From the NCBI RefSeq assembly GCF_052857255.1, contig NC_135504.1:147834121-147898120 (forward strand): 64,000 nt of DNA, written 5' to 3'. This DNA comes from Amblyomma americanum (lineage: Eukaryota > Arthropoda > Arachnida > Ixodida > Ixodidae). The stretch's first letter is position 1; every line of letters starts with the position of its first letter. Under the pieces are notes generated by a model that had not been told where the DNA came from, ran no database searches, and saw only the letters and a program-made list of their open reading frames with translations. The translations under genes were made by a program, and so were the position numbers. Positions 35,128 through 48,889 of the stretch are shown here, one piece after another.

Positions 35128-37955
35128 ACGCGTATTAGAGGGACTTGTAAAACCGATGTGTTCAGATTTAGCTCATCTCGGTCTAAAACAGCTTGTTTCG
35201 TTGTATTAAGCAAGAATACATGCTTTTCGCGCAGTTATAAGATAAAACGATTTGACGCGTATCAGAGGAACACTTGTAAAACCGATGTGTTGTGATTTAG
35301 CTCGTTTCGGTCTAAAACAGCTTGTTTCGTTGTATTAAGCAAGAATACATGCTTTTCGCGCAGTTATAAGAGAAAAAGATTTGACGCGTTTCACAGGGAC
35401 ACTTGTAAAACCGATGTGTTCAGATTTAGCTCGTTTCGGTCTAAAACAACTTGTTTCGTTGTATTAAGCACGAATACATGCTTTTCGCGCAGTTATAGGA
35501 GAAAAAGTTTTGGCGCGTGTCACAGGGACACTTGTAAAACCGATGTGTTTAGATATAGCTCGTTTTGGTATAAAACAGCTTGTTTCGTTGTTTTAAGCAA
35601 GAATACGTGCTTTTCGCGTAGTTATAGAAGAAAAGGTTCTGAGGCGTATTACAGGGACTTGTAAAACCGATGTGTTCAGATTTAGCTCATCTAGGTCTAA
35701 AACAGCTTGTTTCGTTGTATTAAGCACGAATACATGCTTTTCGCGCAGTTATAAGAGAAAAAGTTTTGACGCGTATCAGAGGAAGAGTTGTAAAACCGAT
35801 GTGTTCAGATCTAGCTCGTTTCGGTCTAAAACAGCTTGTTTCATTGTATTAATCACGAATACATGCTCTTAGCGCAGTTATAAGAGAAAAAGTTTTGACG
35901 CGTGTCACAGGGACACTTGTAAAACCGATGTGTTCAGATTTACCTCGTTTCGGTCTAAAACAGCTAGTTTCGTTGTATTAAGCAAGAATACATGCTTTTC
36001 GCGCAGTTATAAGAGAAAAAGTTCTGACGCGTATTAGAGGGAATTGTAAAACCGATGTGTTCAGATTTAGCTCATCTCGGTCTAAAACAGCTTGTTTCGT
36101 TGTATTAAGCACGAATACATGCTTTTCGCGCAGTTATAAGAGAAAAAGTTTTGACGCCTATCACATGGACACTTGTAAAACCGATGTGTTCAGATCTAGC
36201 TCGTTTTGGTATAAAACCGCTTGTTTCGTTGTTTTAAGCAAGAATGAGTGCTTTTCGCGTAGTTATAGAAGAAAAGTTTTGACGCGTTTCACAGGGACAC
36301 TTGTAAAACCGATGGTTCATATTTATCTCGTTTCGGTCTAAAACAGCTTGTTTCGTTGTATTAAGCACGAATACATGCTTTTAGCGCAGTTATAAGAGAA
36401 AAAGTTTTGACGCGTATCACATGGACACTTGTAAAACCGATGTGTTCAGATCTAGCTCATCTCGGTCTAAAACAGCTTGTTTCGTTGTATTAAGCACGAA
36501 TACATGCTTTTCGCGCAGTTATAAGAGAAAAAGTTTTGACGCGTGTCACAGGGACACTTGTAAAACCGATGTGTTCAGATTTAGCTCGTTTCGGTCTAAA
36601 ACAACTTGCTTCGTTGTATTAAGCACGAATACATGCTTTTCGCGCAGTTATAAGAGAAAAAGTTTTGACGCGTATAACATGGAGACTTGTAAAACCGATG
36701 TGTTCAGATCTAGCTCGTTTTGGTCTAAAACAGCTTGTTTCTTTGTATTAAGCACGAATACATGCTGTTCCCGCAGTTATAAGAGAAAAAGTTTTGACGC
36801 GTGTCACAGGGACGGTTGTAAAACCGATGTGTTGTGATTTAGCTCGTTTCGGTCAAAAACATCTTGTTTGTTGTATTAAGCACGAATACATGCTTTTCGC
36901 GCAGTTATAAGAGAAAAAGTTTTGACGTGTATCAGAGGAACACTTGTAAAACCGATGTGTTGTGATTTAGCTCGTTTCGTTCTAAAACAGCTTGTTTCGT
37001 TGTATTAAGCAAGAATACATGCTTTTCGCGCAGTTATAAGATAAAACGATTTGACGCGTATCAGAGGAACACTTGTAAAACCGATGTGTTCAGATTTACC
37101 TCGTTTCGGACTAACACAGCTTGTTTCGTTGGATTAAGCACGAATACATGCTTTTCGCGCAGTTATAAGAGAAAAAAGTTTTGACGCGTATCACATGGAC
37201 ACATTTAAAACCGATGTGTCCAGATTTAGCTCGATTCGGTCTAAAACAGCTTGTTTCGTTGTATTAAGCACGAATACATGCTTTTCGCGCAGTTATAAAA
37301 GAAAAAGTTTTGACGCGTATCACATGGACACTTGTAAAACCGATGTGTTCAGATTTAGCTCGTTTCGGTCTAAAACAACTTGTTTCGTTGTATTAAGCAC
37401 GAATACATGCTTTTCGCGCAGTTATAAGAGAAAAAGTTTTGACGCGTGTCACAGGGACACTTGTGAAACCGATGTGTTTAGATATAGCTCGTTTCGGTCT
37501 AAAACAGCTTGTTTCGTTGTATTAAGCACGAATACATGCTGTTCGCGCAGTTATAAGAGAAAAAGTTTTGACGCGTGTCACAGGGACACTTGTAAAACCG
37601 ATGTGTTCTGATTTAGCTCATCTCGGTCTAAAACAGCTAATTTCGTTGTATTAAGCACGAATACATGCTTTTCGCGCAGTTATAAGAGAAAAAGTTTTGA
37701 CGCCTATCACATGGACACTTGTAAAACCGATGTGTTCAGTTCTAGCTCTTTTTGGTATAAAACCGCTTGTTTCGTTGTTTTAAGCAAGAATAAGTGCTTT
37801 TCGCGTAGTTATAGAAGAAAAGTTTTGACGCGTTTCACAGGGACACTTGTAAAACCGATGGTTCAGATTTAGCTCGTTTCAGTCTAAAACAGCTTGTTTC
37901 GTTGTATTAAGCACGAATACATGCTTTTAGCGCAGTTATAAGATAAAAAGTTTTG
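35128..37955. repeat. Mosaic segment at end of left domain
   Basis: It is built of pieces found elsewhere: 35,128-35,330 follows 31,911-32,110; 35,380-36,050 follows 33,450-34,120; 36,050-37,065 follows 8,265-9,280; and 37,070-37,480 follows the 9,670-10,080 region. The last units (ACGCCTATCACATGG, GAATAAGTGC, CCGATGGTTCAG, ATAAGATAAAAAG) belong to the arrangement that dominates to the right. Breakpoints fall inside monomers. Confidence 0.7.
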
Positions 37956-40900
37956 ACGCGTATCACATGGACACTTGTAAAACCGATGTGTTCAGATCTA
38001 GCTCATCTCGGTCTAAAACAGCTTGTTTCGTTGTATTAAGCACGAATACATGCTTTTCGCGCAGTTATAAGAGAAAAAGGTTTGACGCGTATCACATGGA
38101 CACTTGTAAAACCGATGTGTTCAGATCTAGCTCGTTTTGGTCTAAAACAGCTTGTTTCGTTGTATTAAGCACGAATACATGCTGTTCGCGCAGTTATAAG
38201 AGAAAAAGTTTTGACGCGTGTCACAGGGACACTTGTAAAACCGATGTGTTCAGATTTAGCTCATCTCGGTCTAAAACAGCTAGTTTCGTTGTATTAAGCA
38301 AGAATACATGCTTTTCGCGCAGTTATAAGAGAAAAAGTTCTCACGCGTGTCACAGGGACACTTGTAAAACCGATGTGTTCAGATTTAGCTCGTTTCGGTC
38401 TAAAACAACTTGTTTCGTTGTATTAAGCATGAATACATGCTTTTCGCGCAGTTATAAGAGAAAAAGTTTTGACGCGTATCACGTGGATACTTGTAAACCG
38501 ATTTGTTTAGATATAGCTCGTTTTGGTATAAAACAGCTTGTTTCGTTGTTTTAAGCACGAATACGTGCTTTTCGCGTAGTTATAGAAGAAAAAGTTTTGA
38601 CGCGTATTAGAGGGACTTGTAAAACCGATGTGTTCAGATTTAGCTCATCTCGGTATAAAACAGCTTGTTTCGTTGTATTAAGCACGAATACATGCTTTTC
38701 GCGCAGTTATAAGAGAAAAAGTTTTGACGCGTATCAGAGGAAGACTTGTAAAACCGATGTGTTGTGATTTAGCTCGCTTCGGTCTAAAACAGCTTGTTTC
38801 GTTGTATTAAGCACGAATACATGCTTTTCGCGCAGTTATAAGAGAAAAAGTTTTGACGCGTATCACATGGACACTTGTAAAACCGACGTGTTCAGATCTA
38901 GCTCGTTTTGGTCTAAAACAGCTTGCTTCGTTGTATTAAGCACGAATACATGCTTTTCGCGCAGTTATAAGAGAAAAAGTTTTGACGCGTGTCACAGGGA
39001 CACTTGTAAAACCGATGTGTTCAGATTTAGCTCATCTCGGTCTAAAACAGCTAGTTTCGTTGTATTAAGCACGAATACATGCTTTTCGCGCAGTTATAAG
39101 ATAAAAAGTTTTGACGCGTATCAGAGGAACACTTGTAAAACCGATGTGTTGTGATTTAGCTCGTTTCGGTCAAAAACAGCTTGTTTCGTTGTATTAAGCA
39201 CGAATACATGCTTTTCGCGCAGTTATAAGAGAAAAAGTTTTGACGCGTATCAGAGGAACACTTGTAAAACCGATGTGTTGTGATTTAGCTCGTTTCGGTC
39301 TAAAACAGCTTGTTTCGTTGTATTAAGCAAGAATACAATGCTTTTCGCGCAGTTATAAGAGAAAAAGTTTTGACGCGTTTCACAGGGACACTTGTAAAAC
39401 CGATATGTTCAGATTTAGCTCGTTTCGGTCTAAAACAACTTGTTTCGTTGTATTAAGCACGAATACATGCTTTTCGCGCAGTTATAAGAGAAAAATGTTT
39501 TGACGCGTATCACGTGGATACTTGTAAAACCGATGTTTTAGATATAGCTCGTTTTGGTATAAAACCGCTTGTTTCGTTGTTTAAAGCAAGAATAAGTGCT
39601 TTTCGCGTAGTTATAGAAGAAAAGTTTTGACGCGTTTCACAGGGACACTTGTAAAACCGATGGTTCAGATTTAGCTCGTTTCGGTCTAAAACAGCTTGTT
39701 TCGTTGTATTAAGCACGAATACATGCTTTTAGCGCAGTTATAAGAGAAAAAGTTTTGACGCGTATCACATGGACACTTGTAAAACCGATGTGTTCAGATT
39801 TAGCTCGTTTCGGTCTAAAACAACTAGTTTCGTTGTATTAAGCACGAATACATGCTTTTCGCGCAGTTATAAGAGAAAACGTTTTGACGCGTATCACGTG
39901 GATACTTGTAAAACCGATGTTTTAGATATAGCTCGTTTTGGTATAAAACCGCTTGTTTCGTTGTTTTAAGCAAGAATAAGTGCTTTTCGCGTAGTTATAG
40001 AAGAAAAGTTTTGACGCGTTTCACAGGGACGCTTGTAAAACCGATGGTTCAGATTTAGCTCGTTTCGGTCTAAAACAACTTGTTTCGTTGTATTAAGCAA
40101 GAATACAATGCTTTTCGCGCAGTTATAAGAGAAAAAGTTTTGACGCGTTTCACAGGGACACTTGTAAAACCGATGTGTTCAGATTTAGCTCGTTTCGGTC
40201 TAAAACAACTTGTTTCGTTGTATTAAGCACGAATACATGCTTTTCGCGCAGTTATAAGAGAAAAAGTTTTGACGCGTGCCACAGGGACACTTGTAAAACC
40301 GATGTGTTCAGATTTAGCTCATCTCGGTCTAAAACAGCTAGTTTCGTTGTATTAAGCACGAATACTTGCTTTTCGCGCAGTTATAAGAGAAAAAGGTTTG
40401 ACGCGTATCACATGGACACTTGTAAAACCGATGTGTTCAGATCTAGCTCGTTTTGGTCTAAAACAGCTTGTTTCGTTGTATTAAGCACGAATACATGCTG
40501 TTCGCGCAGTTATAAGAGAAAAAGTTTTGACGCGTGTCACAGGGACACTTGTAAAACCGATGTGTTCAGATTTAGCTCATCTCGGTCTAAAACAGCTAGT
40601 TTCGTTGTATTAGGCAAGAATACATGCTTTTCGCGCAGTTATAAGAGAAAAAGTTCTGACGCGTGTCACAGGGACACTTGTAAAACCGATGTGTTCAGAT
40701 TTAGCTCGTTTCGGTCTAAAACAACTTGTTTCGTTGTATTAAGCATGAATACATGCTTTTCGCGCAGTTATAAGAGTAAAAGTTTTGACGCGTATCACGT
40801 GGATACTTGTAAAATCGATGTGTTTAGGTATAGCTCGTTTTGGTATAAAACAGCTTGTTTCGTTGTATTAAGCACGAATACATGCTTTTCGCGCAGTTAT

Positions 40901-43900
40901 AAGAGAAAAAGTTTTGACGCCTATCAGATGAAGAGTTGTAAAACCGATGTGTTCAGATCTAGCTCGCTTCGGTCTAAAACAGCTTGTTTCGTTGTATTAA
41001 TCACGAATACATGCTCTTAGCGCAGTTATAAGAGAAAAAGTTTCGACGCGTACCACATGGACACTTGTAAAACCGATGTGTTCAGATCTAGCTCATCTCG
41101 GTCTAAAACAGCTAGTTTCGTTGTATTAAGCAAGAATACATGCTTTTCGCGCAGTTATAAGAGAAAAAGTTCTGACGCGTATTAGAGGGACTTGTAAAAC
41201 CGATGTGTTCAGATTTAGCTCATCTCGGTCTAAAACAGCTTGTTTCGTTGTATTAAGCACGAATACATGCTTTTAGCGCAGTTATAAGAGAAAAAGTTTT
41301 GACGCGTATCACATGGACACTTGTAAAACCGATGTGTTCAGATCTAGTTCATCTCGGTCTAAAACAGCTTGTTTCGTTGTATTAAGCACGAATACATGCT
41401 TTTAGCGTAGTTATAAGAGAAAAAGTTTTGACACGTATCACATGGACACTTGTAAAACCGATGTGTTCAGATCTAGCTCATCTCGGTCTAAAACAGCTTG
41501 TTTCGTTGTATTAAGCACGAATACATGCTTTTCGCGCAGTTATAAGAGAAAAAGTTTTGACGCGTGTCACAGGGACACTTGTAAAACCGATGTGTTCAGA
41601 TTTAGCTCGTTTCGGTCTAAAACAACTTGCTTCGTTGTATTAAGCACGAATACATGCTTTTCGCGCAGTTATAAGAGAAAAAGTTTTGACGCGTATAACA
41701 TGGAGACTTGTAAAACCGATGTGTTCAGATCTAGCTCGTCTTGGTCTAAAACAGCTTGTTTCGTTGTATTAAGCACGAATACATGCTGTTCCCGCAGTTA
41801 TAAGAGAAAAAGTTTTGACGCGTGTCACAGGGACGGTTGTAAAACCGATGTGTTGTGATTTAGCTCGTTTCGGTCAAAAACATCTTGTTTCGTTGTATTA
41901 AGCACGAATACATGCTTTTCGCGCAGTTATAAGAGAAAAAGTTTTGACGTGTATCAGAGGAACACTTGTAAAACCGATGTGTTGTGATTTAGCTCGTTTC
42001 GGTCTAAAACAGCTTGTTTTGTTGTATTAAGCAAGAATACATGCTTTTCGCGCAGTTATAAGATAAAACGATTTGACGCGTATCAGAGGAACACTTGTAA
42101 AACCGATGTGTTGTGATTTAGCTCGTTTCGGTCTAAAACAGCTTGTTTCGTTGTATTAAGCACGAATACATGCTTTTCGCGCAGTTATAAGAGATAAATT
42201 TTGAAGCGTTTCACAGGGACATTTGTAAAACCGATGTGTTCAGATTTAGCTCGTTTTGGTTTAAAACAACTTGTTTTGTTGTATTAAGCGCGAATACATG
42301 CTTTTCGCGCAGTTATAAGAGAAAAAGTTTCGACGCGTATCAGAGGAACACTTGTAAGACCGATATGTTGTGATTTAGCTCGTTTCGGTCTAAAACAGCT
42401 TGTTTCGTTGTATTAAGCAAGAATACATGCTTTTCGCGCAGTTTAAAGAGAAAAAGTTTTGACGCGTGTCACAGGGACACTTGTAAAACCGATGTGTTCA
42501 GATTTACCTCGTTTCGGACTAACACAGCTTGTTTCGTTGGATTAAGCACGAATACATGCTTTTCGCGCAGTTATAAGAGAAAAAAGTTTTGACGCGTATC
42601 ACATGGACACATTGAAAACCGATGTTTTCAGATTTAGCTCGTTTCGGTCTAAAACAGCTTGTTTCGTTGTATTAAGCAAGAATACATGCTTTTCGCGCAG
42701 TTATAAGAGAAAAAGATTTGACGCGTTTCACAGGGACACTTGTAAAACCGATGTGTTCAGATTTAGCTCGTTTCGGTCTAAAACAACTTGTTTCGTTGTA
42801 TTAAGCACGAATACATGCTTTTCGCGCAGTTATAAGAGAAAAAGTTTTGACGCGTGTCACAGGGACACTTGTAAAACCGATGTGTTTAGATATAGCTCGT
42901 TTTGGTATAAAACAGCTTGTTTCGTTGTTTTAAGCAAGAATACGTGCTTTTCGCGTAGTTATAGAAGAAAAGGTTCTGAGGCGTATTACAGGGACTTGTA
43001 AAACCGATGTGTTCAGATTTAGCTCATCTAGGTCTAAAACAGCTTGTTTCGTTGTATTAAGCACGAATACATGCTTTTCGCGCAGTTATAAGAGAAAAAG
43101 TTTTGACGCGTATCAGAGGAAGAGTTGTAAAACCGACGTGTTCAGATCTAGCTCGTTTCGGTCTAAAACAGCTTGTTTCGTTGTATTAATCACGAATACA
43201 TGCTCTTAGCGCAGTTATAAAAGAAAAAGTTTTGACGCGTGTCACAGGGACACTTGTAAAACCGATGTGTTCAGATTTACCTCGTTTCGGTCTAAAACAG
43301 CTAGTTTCGTTGTATTAAGCAAGAATACATGCTTTTCGCGCAGTTATAAGAGAAAAAGTTCTGACGCGTATTAGAGGGACTTGTAAAACCGATGTGTTCA
43401 GATTTAGCTCATCTCGGTCTAAAACAGCTTGTCTCGTTGTATTAAGCACGAATACATGCTTTTCGCGCAGTTATAGGAGAAAAAGTTTTGACGCCTATCA
43501 CATGAACTCTTGTAAAACCGATGTGTTCAGATCTAGCTCGTTTTGGTATAAAACCGCTTGTTTCGTTGTTTTAAGCAAGAATAAGTGCTTTTCGCGTAGG
43601 TATAGAAGAAAAGTTTTGACGCGTTTCACAGGGACACTTGTAAAACCGATGGTTCAGATTTAGCTCGTTTCGGTCTAAAACAGCTTGTTTCGTTGTATTA
43701 AGCACGAATACATGCTTTTAGCGCAGTTATAAGATAAAAAGTTTTGACGCGTATCACATGGACACTTGTAAAACCGATGTGTTCAGATCTAGCTCATCTC
43801 GGTCTAAAACAGCTTGTTTCGTTGTATTAAGCACGAATACATGCTTTTCGCGCAGTTATAAGAGAAAAACTTTTGACGCGTGTCACAGGGACACTTGTAA

Positions 43901-45184
43901 AACCGATGTGTTCAGATTTAGCTCGTTTCGGTCTAAAACAACTTGTTTCGTTGTTTTAAGCACGAATACGTGCTTTTCGCGTAGTTATAGAAGAAAAAGT
44001 TTTGACGCGTATTAGAGGGACTTGTAAAACCGATGTGTTCAGATTTAGCTCATCTCGGTATAAAACAGCTTGTTTCGTTGTATTAAGCACGAATACATGC
44101 TTTTCGCGCAGTTATAAGAGAAAAAGTTTTGACGCGTATCAGAGGAAGACTTGTAAAACCGATGTGTTGTGATTTAGCTCGCTTCGGTCTAAAACAGCTT
44201 GTTTCGCTGTATTAAGCACGAATACATGCTTTTCGCGCAGTTATAAGAGAAAAAGTTTTGACGCGTATCACATGGACACTTGTAAAACCGACGTGTTCAG
44301 ATCTAGCTCGTTTTGGTCTAAAACAGCTTGCTTCGTTGTATTAAGCACGAATACATGCTTTTCGCGCAGTTATAAGAGAAAAAGTTTTGACGCGTGTCAC
44401 AGGGACACTTGTAAAACCGATGTGTTCAGATTTAGCTCATCTCGGTCTAAAACAGCTAGTTTCGTTGTATTAAGCACGAATACATGCTTTTCGCGCAGTT
44501 ATAGGAGAAAAAGTTTTGACGCGTATCAGAGGAACACCTGTAAAACCGATGTGTTGTGATTTAGCTCGTTTCGGTCAAAAACAGCTTGGTTCGTTGTATT
44601 AAGCACGAATACATGCTTTTCGCGCAGTTATAAGAGAAAAAGTTTTGACGCGTATCAGAGGAACACTTGTAAAACCGATGTGTTGTGATTTAGCTCGTTT
44701 CGGTCTAAAACAGCTTGTTTCGTTGTATTAAGGAAGAATACATGCTCTTTGCGCAGTTATAAGAGAAAAAGTTTTGACGCGTGTCACAGGGACACTTGTA
44801 AAACCGATGTGTTCAGATTTACCTCGTTTCGGTCTAAAACAGCTTGTTTCGTTGTATTAAGCAAGAATACAATGCTTTTCGCGCAGTTATAAGAGAAAAA
44901 GTTTTGACGCGTTTCACAGGGACACTTGTAAAACCGATGTGTTCAGATTTAGCTCGTTTCGGTCTAAAACAACTTGTTTCGTTGTATTAAGCACGAATAC
45001 ATGCTTTTCGCGCAGTTATAAGAGAAAAATGTTTTGACGCGTATCACGTGGATACTTGTAAAACCGATGTTTTAGATATAGCTCGTTTTGGTATAAAACC
45101 GCTTGTTTCGTTGTTTTAGGCAAGAATAAGTGCTTTTCGCGTAGTTATAGAAGAAAAGTTTTGACGCGTTTCACAGGGACACTT

Positions 45185-46982
45185 GTAAAACCGATGGTTC
45201 AGATTTAGCTCGTTTCGGACTAAAACAGCTTGTTTCGTTGTATTAAGCACGAATACATGCTTTTAGCGCAGTTATAAGAGAAAAAGTTTTGACGCGTATC
45301 ACATGGACACTTGTAAAACTGATGTGTTCAGATTTAGCTCGTTTCGGTCTAAAACAATTAGTTTCGTTGTATTAAGCACGAATACATGCTTTTCGCGCAG
45401 TTAAAGAGAAAACGTTTTGACGCGTATCACGTGGATACTTGTAAAACCGATGTTTTAGATATAGCTCGTTTTGGTATAAAACCGCTTGTTTCGTTGTTTT
45501 AAGCAAGAATAAGTGCTTTTCGCGTTGTTATAGAAGAAAAGTTTTGACGCGTTTCACAGGGACGCTTGTAAAACCGATGGTTCAGATTTAGCTCGTTTCG
45601 GTCTAAAACAACTTGTTTCGTTGTATTAAGCAAGAATACAATGCTTTTCGCGCAGTTATAAGAGAAAAAGTTTTGACGTGTTTCACAGGGACACTTGTAA
45701 ATCCGATGTGTTCAGATTTAGCTCATTTCGGTCTAAAACAACTTGTTTCGTTGTATTAGGCACGAATACATGCTTTTCGCGCCGTTATAAGAGAAAAAGT
45801 TTTGACGCGTGCCACAGGGACACTTGTAAAACCGATGTGTTCAGATTTAGCTCGTTTCGGTCTAAAACAACTTGTTTCGTTGTATTAAGCATGAATACAT
45901 GCTTTTCGCACAGTTAAAGAGAAAAAGTTTTGACGCGTATCAGAGGAACACATGTAAAACCGATGTGTTGTGATTTAGCTCGTTTCGGTCTAAAACAGCT
46001 TGTTTCGTTGTATTAAGCACGAATACATGCTTTTCGCGCAGTTATAAGAGAAAAAGTTTTGACGCGTGCCACAGGGACAATTGTAAAACCGATGGTTCAG
46101 ATTTAGCTCGTTTCGGTCTAAAACAGCTTGTTTCGTTGTATTAAGCACGAATACATGCTTTTAGTGCAGTTATAAGATAAAAAGTTTTGACGCGTATCAC
46201 ATGGACACTTGTAAAACTGATGTGTTCAGATTTAGCTCGTTTCGGTCTAAAACAACTAGTTTCGTTGTATTAAGCACGAATACATGCTTTTCGCGCAGTT
46301 AAAGAGAAAACGTTTTGACGCGTATCACGTGGATACTTGTAAAACCGATGTTTTAGATATAGCTCGTTTTGGTATAAAACCGCTTGTTTCGTTGTTTTAA
46401 GCAAGAATAAGTGCTTTTCGCGTTGTTATAGAAGAAAAGTTTTGACGCGTTTCACAGGGACGCTTGTAAAACCGATGGTTCAGATTTAGCTCGTTTCGGT
46501 CTAAAACAACTTGTTTCGTTGTATTAAGCAAGAATACAATGCTTTTCGCGCAGTTATAAGAGAAAAAGTTTTGACGCGTTTCACAGGGACACTTGTAAAT
46601 CCGATGTGTTCAGATTTAGCTCATTTCGGTCTAAAACAACTTGTTTCGTTGTATTAAGCACGAATACATGCTTTTCGCGCCGTTATAAGAGAAAAAGTTT
46701 TGACGCGTGCCACAGGGACACTTGTAAAACCGATGTGTTCAGATTTAGCTCATCTCGGTCTAAAACAGCTAGTTTCGTTGTATTAAGCACGAATACATGC
46801 TTTTCGCGCAGTTATAAGAGAAAAAGGTTTGACGCGTATCACATGGACACTTGTAAAACCGATGTGTTCAGATCTAGCTCGTTTTGGTCTAAAACAGCTT
46901 GTTTCGTTGTATTAAGCACGAATACATGCTGTTCGCGCAGTTATAAGAGAAAAAGTTTTGACGCGTGTCACAGGGACACTTG
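45185..46982. repeat. Seven-monomer tandem duplication (899-bp offset)
   Basis: Landmarks repeat at 899 bp: CCGATGGTTCAG (45,193 and 46,092), GTAAAACTGATG (45,315 and 46,214), the short CAGTTAAAGAG unit, CGCGTTGTTATAG and GTAAATCCG (45,697 and 46,596). Identity is clear to about 45,850 and 46,749, after which the copies differ. The matching place in the next higher-order copy (about 60,344) has only one version. Confidence 0.78.
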
Positions 46983-47604
46983 TAAAACCGATGTGTTCAG
47001 ATTTAGCTCATCTCGGTCTAAAACAGCTAGTTTCGTTGTATTAAGCAAGAATACATGCTTTTCGCGCAGTTATAAGAGAAAAAGTTCTGACGCGTGTCAC
47101 AGGGACACTTGTAAAACCGATGTGTTCAGATTTAGCTCGTTTCGGTCTAAAACAACTTGTTTCGTTGTATTAAGCAAGAATACATGCTTTTCGCGCAGTT
47201 ATAAGAGAAAAAGTTTTGACGCGTATCAGAGGAACACATGTAAAACCGATGTGTTGTGATTTAGCTCGTTTCGGTCTAAAACAGCTTGTTTCGTTGTATT
47301 AAGCACGAATACATGCTTTTCGCGCAGTTATAAGAGAAAAAGTTTTGACGCGTGCCACAGGGACAATTGTAAAACCGGTGTTCAGATTTACCTCGTTTCG
47401 GACTAAAACAGCTTGTTTCGTTGGATTAAGCACGAATACATGCTTTTCGCGCAGTTATAAGAGAAAAAAGTTTTGACGCGTATCACATGGACACATTGAA
47501 AACCGATGTTTTCAGATTTAGCTCGTTTCGGTCTAAAACAGCTTGTTTCGTTGTATTAAGCAAGAATACATGCTTTTCGCGCAGTTATAAGAGAAAAAGA
47601 TTTG

Positions 47605-47991
47605 ACGCGTTTCACAGGGACACTTGTAAAACCGATGTGTTCAGATTTAGCTCGTTTCGGTCTAAAACAACTTGTTTCGTTGTATTAAGCACGAATACAT
47701 GCTTTTCGCGCAGTTATAAGAGAAAAAGATTTGACGCGTTTCACAGGGACACTTGTAAAACCGATGTGTTCAGATTTAGCTCGTTTCGGTCTAAAACAAC
47801 TTGTTTCGTTGTATTAAGCACGAATACATGCTTTTCGCGCAGTTATAAGAGAAAAAGATTTGACGCGTTTCACAGGGACACTTGTAAAACCGATGTGTTC
47901 AGATTTAGCTCGTTTCGGTCTAAAACAACTTGTTTCGTTGTATTAAGCACGAATACATGCTTTTCGCGCAGTTATAAGAGAAAAAGTTTTG
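47605..47991 (+). repeat. Three identical monomers in a row
   Basis: Three 129-bp units starting at 47,605, 47,734 and 47,863 appear identical (ACGCGTTTCACAGGG ... ACAACTTGTTTCG ... AAAGATTTG). Elsewhere this unit occurs singly (for example 42,719). The triplication is copied at 61,372-61,758, so it predates the 13.8-kb repeat step. Confidence 0.88.
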
Positions 47992-48889
47992 ACGCGTGTC
48001 ACAGGGACACTTGTAAAACCGATGTGTTCAGATTTAGCTCATCTAGGTCTAAAACAGCTTGTTTCGTTGTATTAAGCACGAATACATGCTTTTCGCGCAG
48101 TTATAAGAGAAAAAGTTTTGACGCGTATCAGAGGAAGAGTTGTAAAACCGATGTGTTCAGATCTAGCTCGTTTCGGTCTAAAACAGCTTGTTTCGTTGTA
48201 TTAATCACGAATACATGCTCTTAGCGCAGTTATAAAAGAAAAAGTTTTGACGCGTGTCACAGGGACACTTGTAAAACCGATGTGTTCAGATTTACCTCGT
48301 TTCGGTCTAAAACAGCTGGTTTCGTTGTATTAAGCAAGAATACATGCTTTTCGCGCAGTTATAAGAGAAAAAGTTCTGACGCGTATTAGAGGGACTTGTA
48401 AAACCGATGTGTTCAGATTTAGCTCATCTCGGTCTAAAACAGCTTGTCTCGTTGTATTAAGCACGAATACATGCTTTTCGCGCAGTTATAAGAGAAAAAG
48501 TTTTGACGCCTATCACATGGACACTTGTAAAACCGATGTGTTCAGTTCTAGCTCGTTTTGGTATAAAACCGCTTGTTTCGTTGTTTTAAGCAAGAATAAG
48601 TGCTTTTCGCGTAGTTATAGAAGAAAAGTTTTGACGCGTTTCACAGGGACACTTGTAAAACCGATGGTTCAGATTTAGCTCGTTTCGGTCTAAAACAGCT
48701 TGTTTCGTTGTATTAAGCACGAATACATGCTCTTAGCGCAGTTATAAGATAAAAAGTTTTGACGCGTATCACATGGACACTTGTAAAACCGATGTGTTCA
48801 GATCTAGCTCATCTCGGTCTAAAACAGCTTGTTTCGTTGTATTAAGCACGAATACATGCTTTTCGCGCACTTATAAGAGAAAAAGGTTT

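Larger units (their letters stand above)
37956..48761. repeat. 10.8-kb higher-order repeat, copy 1 (about 84 monomers)
   Basis: It starts at ACGCGTATCACATGG just after ATAAGATAAAAAGTTTTG. Its order of variants is repeated from 48,762 with offset 10,806-10,807, later 10,679 after one monomer is lost in copy 2. It has two related halves, A (37,956-43,746) and B (43,747-48,761), each starting at the same ATAAGATAAAAAG junction. Landmarks shared by the halves include CGGTATAAAACAGC, GCTCGCTTCGG, ATACAATGC, AAAAATGTTTTGACGCG and GATGTTTTAGATATAGC, the last two not seen in the left domain. Confidence 0.85.

Noticed and set aside
40175..41020. Long plus-strand ORF (281 residues) and dozens of shorter ones with a 43-residue period
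   Set aside because: The period is a multiple of three, so any stop-free frame stays open until an indel. The frames start and stop at arbitrary monomers, are broken by 1-2 bp indels common in the array, and exist only as translations of the satellite. No introns, promoters or known domains were recognised.
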